Origin: Paraburkholderia haematera
GTDB lineage: Bacteria > Pseudomonadota > Gammaproteobacteria > Burkholderiales > Burkholderiaceae
NCBI RefSeq assembly: GCF_905220975.1
Contig: NZ_CAJNBK010000015.1
Location: 62,001-126,000, forward strand
DNA: 64,000 nt
Direction: 5' to 3'
The notes beneath the pieces were generated by a model that was not told the origin of the DNA, ran no database searches, and saw only the letters and a program-made list of their open reading frames with translations. The first letter of the stretch is position 1; every line of letters starts with the position of its first letter. The translations under genes and the position numbers were made by a program. Shown here piece by piece: positions 47,033 to 55,592 of this stretch.

Positions 47033-48210
47033 GCTGAGTAGGTTACACGGTAGACCGCGCCGGCGTAGTCGTCGCTGATCAGGAGAGAACCGTCAGGCAT
47101 CGGCTGGACGTCGGCTGGGCGGCCCCATACGACTTCGCCCGGTTGGAGCCAGCCTTCGGCAAAGACTTCCTGATGCGCGTTGCTGCCGTCGGGGTTGGTA
47201 ATCACCCGCACGACGCGGTAACCCACCTTTTTGCTGCGATTCCACGAACCGTGTTCGGCGATGAAAATATTGTCCCGGTAGGCGGCCGGAAACATTGCGC
47301 CGCTGTAAAAACGCATGCCGAGTGAGGCGACGTGGGCACCGAGTTTGACAACCGGTGGCGTGAAGGCGCTGCACGGATGGTCTTTGCCGAATTCGGGGTC
47401 GGGCGTGTCGCCGCCATGGCAGTACGGAAAACCGAAGTCCATCCCGCCGCGCGGCGCGCGGTTGAGCTTGTCGTCCGGCACGTCGTCGCCCATCATGTCG
47501 CGGCCGTTGTCGGTGAACCACAACTCATGTGTCACCGGGTGCCAGGCGAAGCCAACCGTGTTGCGAACGCCGCGCGCCACGACCTCGTAATGGCTGCCGT
47601 CCGGGTCCATGCGGCCGATCAGCCCAAAGCGGTCGCGGTCTTTCAGGCAGACGTTGCAGGGCGCGCCTTGCGGCACGTACAGCTTGCCGTCCGGCCCGAA
47701 AGCGATGAATTTCCAGCCGTGGTGCGTTTCCGTCGGCAGTGTGTCGGTGACAACGGCCGGTTTGGGCGGGTCATTCAGATGGGCGTCGATCGCGTCGAAG
47801 CGTAGAATTTTCGACACCGCGGACACATATAGCGCGCCATCCCGCCACGCCACGCCCGCCGGCGTTTCGAACCCGGAGGCGATTACGTGGCGGGCCGTCA
47901 CGCGCCCATTCTGCAATTCGAGTGCGTAGACGTGGCCATCAAGGCTGCCTATATAAAGAATGCCTTTCGGCGAGAGCGCCATGCCCCGCGCGCTGGGTAC
48001 CGTGTCCGAAAGGACCTCGATATGGAAGCCCGGCGGCAGTTTGATGCGTTCGATAGGCAGTGCGGCTAGCGCCGGCAGGGTCGTAGCGGCGAGCAACAAC
48101 GTTGCGCCGGCTCGCAGGGCCCGAACACGGACGGTGTTCGAAAAGCCGGCAAGCAGCGAGAAACCGGCGAGTGAAGCGGAGCAAAACGCAAGCGGCAGCA
48201 GGAGTTTCAC
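47020..48210 (-). CDS. Sorbosone-dehydrogenase-like beta-propeller protein
   Basis: About 396 residues from GTG 48210, which has GGAG five bases upstream; ATG 48237 is an alternative that adds nine residues. The N-terminus has two hydrophobic stretches (LLLPLAFCSASLAGFSLLAG and ALRAGATLLLAATTLPALA), so it is exported or membrane-anchored. The rest is a six-bladed propeller of the PQQ-dependent glucose/L-sorbosone dehydrogenase type: VGFAWHPVTHELWFTDNGRD, MDFGFPYCHGGDTPDPEFG and IAEHGSWNRSKKVGYRVV. Extra cysteine pairs (CNVC) are present. The substrate is unknown; many members lack proven sugar activity. Confidence 0.85.
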   Translation of the reverse strand: MKLLLPLAFCSASLAGFSLLAGFSNTVRVRALRAGATLLLAATTLPALAALPIERIKLPPGFHIEVLSDTVPSARGMALSPKGILYIGSLDGHVYALELQNGRVTARHVIASGFETPAGVAWRDGALYVSAVSKILRFDAIDAHLNDPPKPAVVTDTLPTETHHGWKFIAFGPDGKLYVPQGAPCNVCLKDRDRFGLIGRMDPDGSHYEVVARGVRNTVGFAWHPVTHELWFTDNGRDMMGDDVPDDKLNRAPRGGMDFGFPYCHGGDTPDPEFGKDHPCSAFTPPVVKLGAHVASLGMRFYSGAMFPAAYRDNIFIAEHGSWNRSKKVGYRVVRVITNPDGSNAHQEVFAEGWLQPGEVVWGRPADVQPMPDGSLLISDDYAGAVYRVTYSAPQP

Positions 48211-48308
48211 GGGCGCTCCGTCAGGTAATTCGGGCATGTCAGTGTGGTCCGAGGCTCCCGCCTGTCTGGCCGGCGCAACCCCGCCGCTCAGTTTATCGCG
48301 GTAAGTGT

Positions 48309-48337
48309 TTGTTATGGCGTCGGTTTCCCGCTATAAT
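48309..48337 (+). promoter_or_regulatory. rpsP operon promoter
   Basis: TTGTTA (48309-48314), 17-base spacer, TATAAT (48332-48337); 45 bases before the rpsP start. Confidence 0.7.
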
Positions 48338-48382
48338 CGCGTGTTTCAGTCGTTCCGCACCCCGGTTTTCAAGGATTCTAAT

Positions 48383-48637
48383 ATGGTCATCATCCGCTTG
48401 GCTCGTGGCGGCTCCAAGAAGCGCCCGTTCTACAACATCGTCGCAACCGATTCGCGTAACCGTCGTGACGGCCGCTTCATCGAGCGCGTTGGCTTCTACA
48501 ACCCGGTCGCTACGAAGGGTGAGTCGCTGCGTATCGCTCAAGACCGCCTGACGTACTGGCAAGGCGTTGGCGCACAACTGTCGCCGACCGTCGAGCGTCT
48601 CGTGAAAGAAGCGCAAAAGGCGCAGCCGGCTGCTTAA
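48383..48637 (+). CDS. rpsP: 30S ribosomal protein S16
   Basis: 84 residues, begins MVIIRLARGGSKKRPFYNIV and contains DSRNRRDGRFIERVGFYNP, the S16 signature. AAGGA lies eight bases before ATG 48383. First gene of rpsP-rimM-trmD-rplS. Confidence 0.98.
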   Translation: MVIIRLARGGSKKRPFYNIVATDSRNRRDGRFIERVGFYNPVATKGESLRIAQDRLTYWQGVGAQLSPTVERLVKEAQKAQPAA

Positions 48638-48766
48638 TGGTAGCTAGCATGCGTATCGTCGTCGGTTCGGCCGGCGGCTCGCGCAGCTTGCGTGGGCAGT
48701 CCGATGCGCGAGTTTTGCTGAAGCAGACGTCGAAGTTGGCAGCGAGGTTCTCTTCGAGGTGTTCTT

Positions 48767-49501
48767 ATGTCTGAGCGTGATTCCGGCGGTTCAGGTCGCG
48801 CAAAGGCAAAAGTAGCAGCCACGCGCGCGAAGACGTCTGGTCAGGCGCCGTTCGGTGCATTCGTCCGCAAACCGGTCGAGGCAGCCGAAGGCAAGGCGAA
48901 AGCCAAAGTTGCAGACGCCGCTTCCGGCGCAGCAGAAATGCGAGCTGAAACGGTGGAAAGCTGGCCGGCCGACGCGGTCGAGGTCGGTGCAATCGTCGAC
49001 GCTTACGGCCTCAAAGGCTGGGTCAAGGTAGCCGCTCATGCGGATGCCGGGCATGGCGGCGACGCATTGCTAAGCGCAAAGCGCTGGTGGCTGATGAAAG
49101 GCCATGAGCGCAAGTCGGCGCCGTCATTGCAGGCAAAAACGCATAGCGACAGTGTCGTGGCCCATCTGGGCGGCGTAACTGACCGCGATGTGGCATTGGC
49201 GCTGCGCGGCACGCGCGTTTATATCAGCCGCAGCGAATTTCCGGCCCTCGAAGCCGACGAATTCTACTGGGTCGACCTGCTCGGCCTGGATGTGGTGAAC
49301 GTTGCCGGGGTCAACCTCGGCAAGGTTGCAGACATGATCGACAACGGTGCGCACTCGGTGTTGCGCATCGAATACCCGGATACCGACAAAAGCGGTAAGC
49401 CGGTCACCGGCGAGCGCTTGATCCCGTTCGTCGGCGTCTTTGTCAAAACGGTGGATCAGGCGGCGAAGCAGATCATCGTCGACTGGGAAGCCGATTACTA
49501 A
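48767..49501 (+). CDS. rimM: Ribosome maturation factor RimM with long N-terminal extension
   Basis: 244 residues; E. coli RimM has ~182. Residues ~71-160 are the RimM N-terminal barrel (VEVGAIVDAYGLKGWVKV), and ~165-244 form the PRC-barrel-like domain with DEFYWVDLLGLDVVN; together they bind S19 during 30S assembly. Residues 1-70 are a Lys/Ala/Ser/Gly-rich, probably disordered extension. The start ATG 48767 has GAGG ten bases upstream. An internal ATG at 48938 would remove most of the extension but lacks a Shine-Dalgarno. Confidence 0.94.
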   Translation: MSERDSGGSGRAKAKVAATRAKTSGQAPFGAFVRKPVEAAEGKAKAKVADAASGAAEMRAETVESWPADAVEVGAIVDAYGLKGWVKVAAHADAGHGGDALLSAKRWWLMKGHERKSAPSLQAKTHSDSVVAHLGGVTDRDVALALRGTRVYISRSEFPALEADEFYWVDLLGLDVVNVAGVNLGKVADMIDNGAHSVLRIEYPDTDKSGKPVTGERLIPFVGVFVKTVDQAAKQIIVDWEADY

Positions 49502-49525
49502 ATAACTCGCTGACTGGAGAGAGCG

Positions 49526-50293
49526 ATGCAGTTCGATGTCGTGACGCTCTTTCCTGACATGTTTCGTGCGCTGACCGACTGGGGTATCACCAGCCGTGCG
49601 GCGAAGCAGGAGCGCTACGGGTTGCGTACGTGGAATCCCCGCGATTTCACCACGGACAACTACCGCACAATCGACGATCGCCCTTACGGCGGCGGCCCCG
49701 GCATGGTCATGCTGGCCAAGCCCCTCGAAGACGCGATTGGCGCGGCGAAAGCGGCGCAGGCGGAGCAGGGCATCGGCGCGTCGCGCGTCGTGATGATGTC
49801 GCCGCAAGGTGCCACACTGAATCACGATCGTGTCATGCAGTTCGCGGCCGAACCCGGTCTGATCCTGTTGTGCGGACGCTATGAAGCGATCGATCAGCGT
49901 TTGCTTGACCGTGTGGTAGACGAAGAAGTCAGTCTCGGCGACTTCGTGCTGTCCGGCGGCGAATTGCCGGCCATGGCGTTGATGGATGCCGTAGTGCGTC
50001 AGTTGCCCGGCGTGCTGAACGATTCGCAATCGGCGGTGCAGGACAGTTTCGTCGACGTGCTGCTGGATTGTCCGCATTACACGCGCCCGGAAGAATACAA
50101 CGGCGTGCGTGTACCCGATGTGCTGCTCGGCGGCCATCATGCGGAAATCGAAGCGTGGCGCCGGCGTGAGGCTTTGCGCAATACGTTGAACAAGCGGCCC
50201 GATCTGATCGTGAAGGCCAGAAAGAACAAGATGTTGAGCCGTGCCGACGAGGCATGGCTTACGAGTCTCGCGAAGGAAGTGTCGAAGGCGTAA
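49526..50293 (+). CDS. trmD: tRNA (guanine-N1)-methyltransferase TrmD
   Basis: 255 residues, SPOUT family; methylates G37 of tRNAs reading CNN codons and prevents +1 frameshifting. DRPYGGGPGMVML and LLCGRYEAIDQRLLDRVVDE are the knot and SAM-binding motifs; EYNGVRVPDVLLGGHHAEIE is conserved. It has a normal length and follows rimM by 24 bases. Confidence 0.98.
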   Translation: MQFDVVTLFPDMFRALTDWGITSRAAKQERYGLRTWNPRDFTTDNYRTIDDRPYGGGPGMVMLAKPLEDAIGAAKAAQAEQGIGASRVVMMSPQGATLNHDRVMQFAAEPGLILLCGRYEAIDQRLLDRVVDEEVSLGDFVLSGGELPAMALMDAVVRQLPGVLNDSQSAVQDSFVDVLLDCPHYTRPEEYNGVRVPDVLLGGHHAEIEAWRRREALRNTLNKRPDLIVKARKNKMLSRADEAWLTSLAKEVSKA

Positions 50294-50448
50294 AGCCTTG
50301 GTCTTTCGAGCGGACATAGGCGGCGCCGCACATGCGTGTACGGTGCCAGATGTGAACCCATCCTCTATCGGGGCCGTAGCCAAGCGCAACAGGTAAAACC
50401 AGCGCGCGGCAGGTACGAACGCCGACAAGATGGACTTAGGAGTCAGTG

Positions 50449-50838
50449 ATGAATCTGATTGCAATACTCGAGCAGGAAGAAATCGGCCGTGCCCTCGGCG
50501 AGAAGACCATCCCCGAATTCGCCCCCGGCGATACGGTGATCGTCAGCGTGAACGTGGTTGAAGGTACGCGTAAGCGTGTTCAGGCTTACGAAGGCGTCGT
50601 GATCGCCAAGCGTAACCGTGGTCTGAATTCGTCGTTCATCGTCCGTAAGATTTCGTCGGGCGAAGGCGTCGAGCGTACGTTCCAGACGTACTCGCCGCTG
50701 CTGGCAAGCATCGTCGTGAAGCGTCGTGGCGATGTGCGTCGTGCGAAGCTGTACTACCTGCGCGACCGTTCGGGCAAGTCGGCTCGAATCAAGGAAAAGC
50801 TGGTCGCGAAGAAAGACCGCGCTGCTCCGGAAGCGTAA
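50449..50838 (+). CDS. rplS: 50S ribosomal protein L19
   Basis: 129 residues; FAPGDTVIVSVNVVEGTRKR and the RRAKLYYLRDRSGKSARIKE end are typical of L19. AGGAG lies six bases before ATG 50449; the overlapping GTG at 50446 is less likely. Last gene of the operon. Confidence 0.98.
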   Translation: MNLIAILEQEEIGRALGEKTIPEFAPGDTVIVSVNVVEGTRKRVQAYEGVVIAKRNRGLNSSFIVRKISSGEGVERTFQTYSPLLASIVVKRRGDVRRAKLYYLRDRSGKSARIKEKLVAKKDRAAPEA

Positions 50839-50848
50839 AAGCTGTAAG

Positions 50849-50876
50849 AAAAAGCACCCCTCGCGGGTGCTTTTTT
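50849..50876 (+). terminator. Terminator of the rpsP-rplS operon
   Basis: AAAAAGCACCC, 5-base loop, GGGTGCTTTTTT. Confidence 0.93.
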
Positions 50877-50931
50877 GTTTGCCAGGTCAAAATAGCGGCA
50901 TGTCCCCTATCCGCTCATTCCGAGAGACCCG

Positions 50932-51648
50932 TTGATCCGCCCCGCCTTTGAGCCTGAAACTCTGCCTGTCGAAGCGACGGGCGCCGATCTGCCACCGGTG
51001 CTTGCCGGGCGCCTGACGCCCGATGGTCTGCGTGGACGTTTCAAGCAGCGTCTTGACTGGACGCCAGAACCGATTATCGAAGCACCCTGGCGCGATAAGC
51101 ACGTCGATCCGCGCGTCGCCGCCGTGCTGGTGCCACTGGTTGTACGCGACAACGGTCTCACCGTGCTGCTGACCCAGCGTGCCGACCATCTGAACGATCA
51201 CGCCGGCCAGGTGAGCTTTCCAGGCGGCCGTCACGAACCTTTCGATGCGGATGCGACCGCCACGGCATTGCGCGAGGCGCAGGAAGAAGTCGGTCTCGAT
51301 CCGTCGCGCGTTGAAATTCTCGGCGCGTTGCCCGACTATCTGACGGGCACCGGATTTCGCGTGACGCCAGTGATCGGTCTCGTGCATCTACCCTTCACGT
51401 TGAAACCGGATGAATTCGAAGTAGCCGAAGTGTTCGAAGTGCCACTCGCTTTTCTGATGGACCCCGCGCATCACGAGGAGCGCGTGTTTCGTTACGAAGG
51501 CGGAGAGCGCCGCTTCTTCGCCATGCCCTATCCGCGGGCCGCGTCGGCGGAAACTGAAGATCGCGAGCGTGAATTGGGCGACCATTATTTCATCTGGGGC
51601 GCGACGGCGGCGATGCTGCGCAACTTCTATCGCTTTCTTGCGGCGTGA
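50932..51648 (+). CDS. Nudix hydrolase, CoA pyrophosphatase type
   Basis: 238 residues. The UPF0035/NudL signature LLTQRADHLNDHAGQVSFPG is followed by GGRHEPFDADATATALREAQ and EEVGL (Nudix box). The family splits CoA into phosphopantetheine and 3',5'-ADP. The start appears to be TTG 50932 with GAGAGA upstream, since the only nearby ATG (50900) is out of frame. Confidence 0.9.
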   Translation: MIRPAFEPETLPVEATGADLPPVLAGRLTPDGLRGRFKQRLDWTPEPIIEAPWRDKHVDPRVAAVLVPLVVRDNGLTVLLTQRADHLNDHAGQVSFPGGRHEPFDADATATALREAQEEVGLDPSRVEILGALPDYLTGTGFRVTPVIGLVHLPFTLKPDEFEVAEVFEVPLAFLMDPAHHEERVFRYEGGERRFFAMPYPRAASAETEDRERELGDHYFIWGATAAMLRNFYRFLAA

Positions 51649-51762
51649 GTTGCGCCGTTTGTGCAGTTGTTGGGTGTTTGTCAACGTCTGCGCTCAGTCG
51701 CATCCGACCCTGTGCTATCGTTATAAAACAATCGTAAAAACTCGAAAAGCACGGCGCATCGC

Positions 51763-52701
51763 ATGACTTTTTTCTCCGTATTGCTGGCTTTGATCATTGA
51801 ACAGGTGCGCGCGCTATCGCCGAACAATCCGGTGTCCGCGTTGCTTCAATACCATGCGGAGTCGGCGGCGCACGGATTCGATGCCGGCAAGCCCAAGCAT
51901 GGCCTGCTCGCGTGGCTGGTGGTGGTGGTGCCGTGGACGCTGGCTGTCGCGCTCGTCTACTACGTGCTTTATCACATTCACTTTGCGCTGGCGTTCCTGT
52001 GGAACGTCGCGGTGCTGTACTTCACGCTCGGCTTCCGGCAGTTCAGCCATTACTTCACCGATATCCACCTCGCATTGAACAACGACGACGTGCCGCGCGC
52101 GCGTGAAATCCTGCACGAATGGACCGGGCTCGACACCGTCGACATGCCCGTCAGCGAGATCGTGCGTCATACGCTGATTCACGCCGTGGTCGCCTCGCAT
52201 CGGCATGTGTTTGGCGTGTTCTTCTGGTTCCTGATTCCGGTCGGGCCGGCAGGCGCGGTGCTGTATCGGATCGCCGAGTATCTGGCGCGTGCATGGGCGC
52301 GGCCGGTCGACGATCGCACCGTGGCGTTTTCGAGTTTCGCGCAGCGCGCTTTTTTCGTGATCGACTGGGTGCCGGCGCGGCTCACGTCGCTGGGCTTTGC
52401 GATCGTGGGTAATTTCGAAGACGCGATTTATGCATGGCGCAACCACGCGCGTCAGTGGCCGGATGCGAACGACGGCGTGTTGCTGGCGGCGGGCAGTGGG
52501 GCGCTTGGCGCACGTCTGAGCGGGCCGCTCGCCGAGCCGTCGAGCCTCGACGCGCTCGCCACGGGCGACGGCGGCCCGATGCAGGTCGGCGACGACTGCA
52601 CGCCGCGCACGCTGCAATCGGCGGTCGGTCTCGTGTGGCGCGCAGTGGTGCTGTGGATGATCTTGCTACTGATGTTGACGATTGCGGTCTGGCTCGCCTG
52701 A
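51763..52701 (+). CDS. CobD/CbiB-family integral membrane protein
   Basis: 312 residues with transmembrane helices near 1-15, 48-75, 80-100, 150-175 and 290-310. MTFFSVLLALIIEQVRAL, the NDDVPRAREILHEWTG segment and the VDDRTVAFSSFAQRAFFVID region match the CobD/CbiB-AmpE-like family. True CbiB condenses aminopropanol with cobyric acid, but no cobalamin gene is nearby, and members in this position in Burkholderia may have another role. Confidence 0.82.
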   Translation: MTFFSVLLALIIEQVRALSPNNPVSALLQYHAESAAHGFDAGKPKHGLLAWLVVVVPWTLAVALVYYVLYHIHFALAFLWNVAVLYFTLGFRQFSHYFTDIHLALNNDDVPRAREILHEWTGLDTVDMPVSEIVRHTLIHAVVASHRHVFGVFFWFLIPVGPAGAVLYRIAEYLARAWARPVDDRTVAFSSFAQRAFFVIDWVPARLTSLGFAIVGNFEDAIYAWRNHARQWPDANDGVLLAAGSGALGARLSGPLAEPSSLDALATGDGGPMQVGDDCTPRTLQSAVGLVWRAVVLWMILLLMLTIAVWLA

Positions 52702-52740
52702 AGCGGTTCGCTTGAATCAGCGTGTAACTAACGCAATGCC

Positions 52741-52776
52741 ATAGAAAAAGCCGGGTTCATACCCGGCTTTTTCTAT
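52741..52776. terminator. Bidirectional terminator, perfect 16-bp arms
   Basis: ATAGAAAAAGCCGGGT, TCAT loop, ACCCGGCTTTTTCTAT. It serves the plus-strand membrane protein and could also stop minus-strand transcripts arriving from DUF2007. Confidence 0.92.
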
Positions 52777-52829
52777 GGCTCACGCCGCAGCGGCTTCACC
52801 GCCTGTCACGCGCGCCGCGCCCACCCGCT

Positions 52830-53150
52830 TCAACCATCGAGCGGATCACGCGCCGTCCCGCACTGCCAGCACACCGTGAACTGCGCTTCGAGCATCTCGC
52901 CGCACTGGCGGCATCGCCACGAAGGCGAGCCTGCGGCCGGCCCATGCGAAGCCGCATCGATCAGACGCCGCGCCATCGCCTCGTCGCGTTCATCGACGAG
53001 CCATAGCTCCGGCGCGCACTGATCCGCCGGAATATCGCCGAGCGCGCCATTCAAATAACGGTTATGCAACTCGCAAGCGATGCCTGCCGTCTGCAGCACA
53101 TTGACCCAATGCTGTCCGATGATCAGATTCGGCGCGCGCATCAATTTCAT
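52830..53150 (-). CDS. DUF2007 protein with zinc ribbon
   Basis: 106 residues. An N-terminal DUF2007 fold (~1-68; LIIGQHWVNVLQTAGIACEL), proposed to be a signal-transduction or PII-like module, is followed by a CRQC...CWQC zinc ribbon. No signal peptide. It follows rsgA by 30 bases on the same strand. Function unknown. Confidence 0.85.
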   Translation of the reverse strand: MKLMRAPNLIIGQHWVNVLQTAGIACELHNRYLNGALGDIPADQCAPELWLVDERDEAMARRLIDAASHGPAAGSPSWRCRQCGEMLEAQFTVCWQCGTARDPLDG

Positions 53151-53180
53151 CGTGAATCCATGGGTTGGCGGCGACGCGCG

Positions 53181-54122
53181 TTAGCGGACGATCTGGCTGG
53201 CTTCGTGCACCAGTTGCGCGTACAGGGCGTGCCGTTCGCGCCGGATCCGGTCATCGGCGACCGCTTCGAGAATCGCGCAGCCCGGCTCCTGCAAGTGATG
53301 GCAGTTGTAGAAGCGGCAGTTCGGCAGCAGCGGCCGGAACTCGGGAAACGCGCGTTCGAGCCGCCCTTCGGTCAGATGATGCAGGCCGAATTCCTGGAAG
53401 CCCGGCGAATCGATCAACGCACCTCCGTCGCCACCCGGTAAAGGGTAGAGCCGCGTGAAGGTCGTGGTATGCCGCCCGCTGTTCAACGCGGTCGAGATCT
53501 CGCGTGTGGCGACTTCGGCATCCGGAATCAGCAGATTCACCAACGTCGATTTGCCCATGCCGGACTGGCCGAGCAGCAGCGTTGAGTGACCTTGCAGATG
53601 TTCGAGCAAAGCGGGTCGTGCGGCGTCAGGCTGCGTCTTGATCGACACTTCGACCACGGTGTAGCCGAGCGCGCGGTACGGCTCGAGTCGCTTGCGCGCA
53701 CCCTCCAGCGCACCGGTCACGTCGATCTTGTTCAGCACGATCAACGGCTTCAGTTCGTTCGCCTCAGCAGCGACTAAGGCGCGGCCAAGCAGGTCCTCGC
53801 TGAAATGCGGTTCGGTCGCGAGCACGATCAGCAACTGATCGAGATTCGCGGCAAACAGCTTCGACTTGTATTGATCCGAGCGATACAGCAGATTGCGCCG
53901 TTCGCCGATCTCGACGATCACGCCCTGATCCGCCGAAGTCGGCTCGTAAATCACGCGATCGCCGACCGCGACTTCGCTGCGCTTGCCACGCGGGAAGCAC
54001 TGGAGCATCGGGCTGCCGTCTTCCGGCGCGACCAGGTAGTGGCGACCATGCGCGGCAATCACGAGCCCGCCTACGCGCGTGCTGGATGGCGCGCGCGGCG
54101 CTTTCGGGGAGCGGCCGCTCAT
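53181..54122 (-). CDS. rsgA: Ribosome small-subunit-dependent GTPase RsgA
   Basis: 313 residues; late 30S maturation GTPase. N-terminal OB fold (~20-85), then a circularly permuted GTPase with NKID before the P-loop GQSGMGKSTLVN and IDSPGFQEFG (G3). The C-terminal Zn site is the NCRFYNCHHLQEPGC cluster. The ATG overlaps the stop of the M48 gene (ATGA), so the two are translationally coupled. Confidence 0.97.
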   Translation of the reverse strand: MSGRSPKAPRAPSSTRVGGLVIAAHGRHYLVAPEDGSPMLQCFPRGKRSEVAVGDRVIYEPTSADQGVIVEIGERRNLLYRSDQYKSKLFAANLDQLLIVLATEPHFSEDLLGRALVAAEANELKPLIVLNKIDVTGALEGARKRLEPYRALGYTVVEVSIKTQPDAARPALLEHLQGHSTLLLGQSGMGKSTLVNLLIPDAEVATREISTALNSGRHTTTFTRLYPLPGGDGGALIDSPGFQEFGLHHLTEGRLERAFPEFRPLLPNCRFYNCHHLQEPGCAILEAVADDRIRRERHALYAQLVHEASQIVR

Positions 54123-55378
54123 GCGTGCCGCAGCAGTCGGTCGATCCGCTGCGACGCCGGCGGATGCGAGTAATAGAACGCGGTGTAGAGCGGATCGGGC
54201 GTCAGGGTCGACGCGTTGTCCTCATACAGCTTGACGAGCGCGTTGATGAGGTCTTGCGCATCGGTTTGCGTGGCGGCGAACGCGTCGGCTTCGAATTCGT
54301 GCTTGCGCGAACTGAGGCTGCCGAGCGGCGTGACGAAGAACAGGAACACCGGCAGCGCGAGGAAGAACAGCACCAGCGCGAGGCCGCTATTGCCGCCGAT
54401 CAGCGACGGCCGCACGCCCAGTCCTTCATAGAACCACACGCATTGCGTCAGCCAGCCGAGCAGCGCAAGCATCGCGAGGCTGATCGCGAACATGACGACC
54501 ATTCGCTTGATCACGTGACGGCGCTTGAAGTGGCCGAGTTCGTGCGCGAGCACCGCTTCGATTTCGTTGCCCGACAGGCGCGCGAGCAGCGTGTCGAAGA
54601 ACACGATCCGCTTGGCCGCGCCGAAGCCGGTGAAATAGGCGTTGCCATGGGCCGAACGGCGGCTGCCGTCCATCACGAACAGGCCTTTCGCGGCGAATCC
54701 GCAGCGCTGCATCAGTGCTTCGATCCGGCTTTTCAGCGCTTCGTCCGTGAGCGGCTCGAACTTGTTGAAGAGCGGCGCGATAAACGACGGATACAGCACC
54801 AGCACGAGCATCTGGAACGCAACCCAGACGATCCACGCCCACAGCCACCACAGGCTGCCGGCCTGGTTCATCAGCCACAGCACGACGAACAGCAGCGGCA
54901 GGCCGAACGCGGCGCCGAGCAGCAGGCCCTTGAGACGGTCGAGAAAGAAAATACCCTTGCTCATCCGGTTGAAGCCGAAACGTTGCTCGACCACGAACTG
55001 CCGGTAGTACTCGAACGGCAGATCGATCGCGCCGGTGATCGCGATGACCGCAGCGACCAGTGCGATCTGGCCGGCGTAGCCACGGCCGAGCCAGTCGGAG
55101 ATCGCCAGATCGAGCGCCTGAACGCCGCCCAGCAGCGTCAGCCCGATCAGGACCGCCGCGCCGACGACGATCTCGATCATCGTGAAGCGCGTGCGTTCAA
55201 CGGTGTAGTCCGCGGCACGCTGGTGCGCGGTGAGCGCGATGGTGCCGGCAAACTGGTTCGGCACCTGCTCGCGATGGCCGGCGACGAAGCGGATCTGCCG
55301 CGACGCGAGCCACAGTTTGGTGCCGACCATCGCCACGACGGCGACGACGAACAGAACAGTGAAGTACAGGGTAGGCAT
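54119..55378 (-). CDS. M48-family membrane metallopeptidase (Ste24-like)
   Basis: 419 residues with several transmembrane helices (N-terminal, ~65-85, ~105-130, ~150-200, ~290-340). The Zn-binding HEXXH is in AVLAHELGHFKRRH and the third ligand in HEFEADAFAA. Related to CAAX protease Ste24 rather than small HtpX. In bacteria this group takes part in membrane-protein quality control. The first gene of the unit M48-rsgA-DUF2007. Confidence 0.92.
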   Translation of the reverse strand: MPTLYFTVLFVVAVVAMVGTKLWLASRQIRFVAGHREQVPNQFAGTIALTAHQRAADYTVERTRFTMIEIVVGAAVLIGLTLLGGVQALDLAISDWLGRGYAGQIALVAAVIAITGAIDLPFEYYRQFVVEQRFGFNRMSKGIFFLDRLKGLLLGAAFGLPLLFVVLWLMNQAGSLWWLWAWIVWVAFQMLVLVLYPSFIAPLFNKFEPLTDEALKSRIEALMQRCGFAAKGLFVMDGSRRSAHGNAYFTGFGAAKRIVFFDTLLARLSGNEIEAVLAHELGHFKRRHVIKRMVVMFAISLAMLALLGWLTQCVWFYEGLGVRPSLIGGNSGLALVLFFLALPVFLFFVTPLGSLSSRKHEFEADAFAATQTDAQDLINALVKLYEDNASTLTPDPLYTAFYYSHPPASQRIDRLLRHA

Positions 55379-55443
55379 CCGGGGATTCCGTGGTATCTAT
55401 GCGAGAATTATATGTTTCTTCCCGCCTGGCGGCGGGGGGATGA

Positions 55444-55517
55444 GCCCAAACCCGGCCCAAACACAGCCCAACCCCGGCCCAACCCCGGCTCAAACCCGGG
55501 CCAAACCGGCTCAAACC
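55444..55517. repeat. G/C-skewed minisatellite between M48 gene and orn
   Basis: About six degenerate 11-12-bp copies of CCCAAMCCCGG on the plus strand. The minus strand therefore carries eight or more runs of GGG/GGGG separated by 2-9 bases, a strong G-quadruplex pattern, 65-140 bases upstream of the M48 start and just before orn. Confidence 0.8.
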
Positions 55518-55592
55518 AATCTCATACGAACAATCGCCGCGGCAAGCTTCGCTTCCAGTGAAGCTGTTTGCCCGGCTATCAGGGTTCCCTTC

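Noticed and set aside
51763..52701. Cobalamin biosynthesis locus
   Set aside because: Only a CobD/CbiB-like membrane protein is present, with no other cobalamin gene.
55444..55517. CRISPR array
   Set aside because: The units are 11-12 bp, degenerate and without spacers.
55230..55592. N-terminal extension of orn through the minisatellite
   Set aside because: It would translate Pro/Gln/Thr repeats absent from oligoribonucleases; ATG 55593 gives the normal protein.
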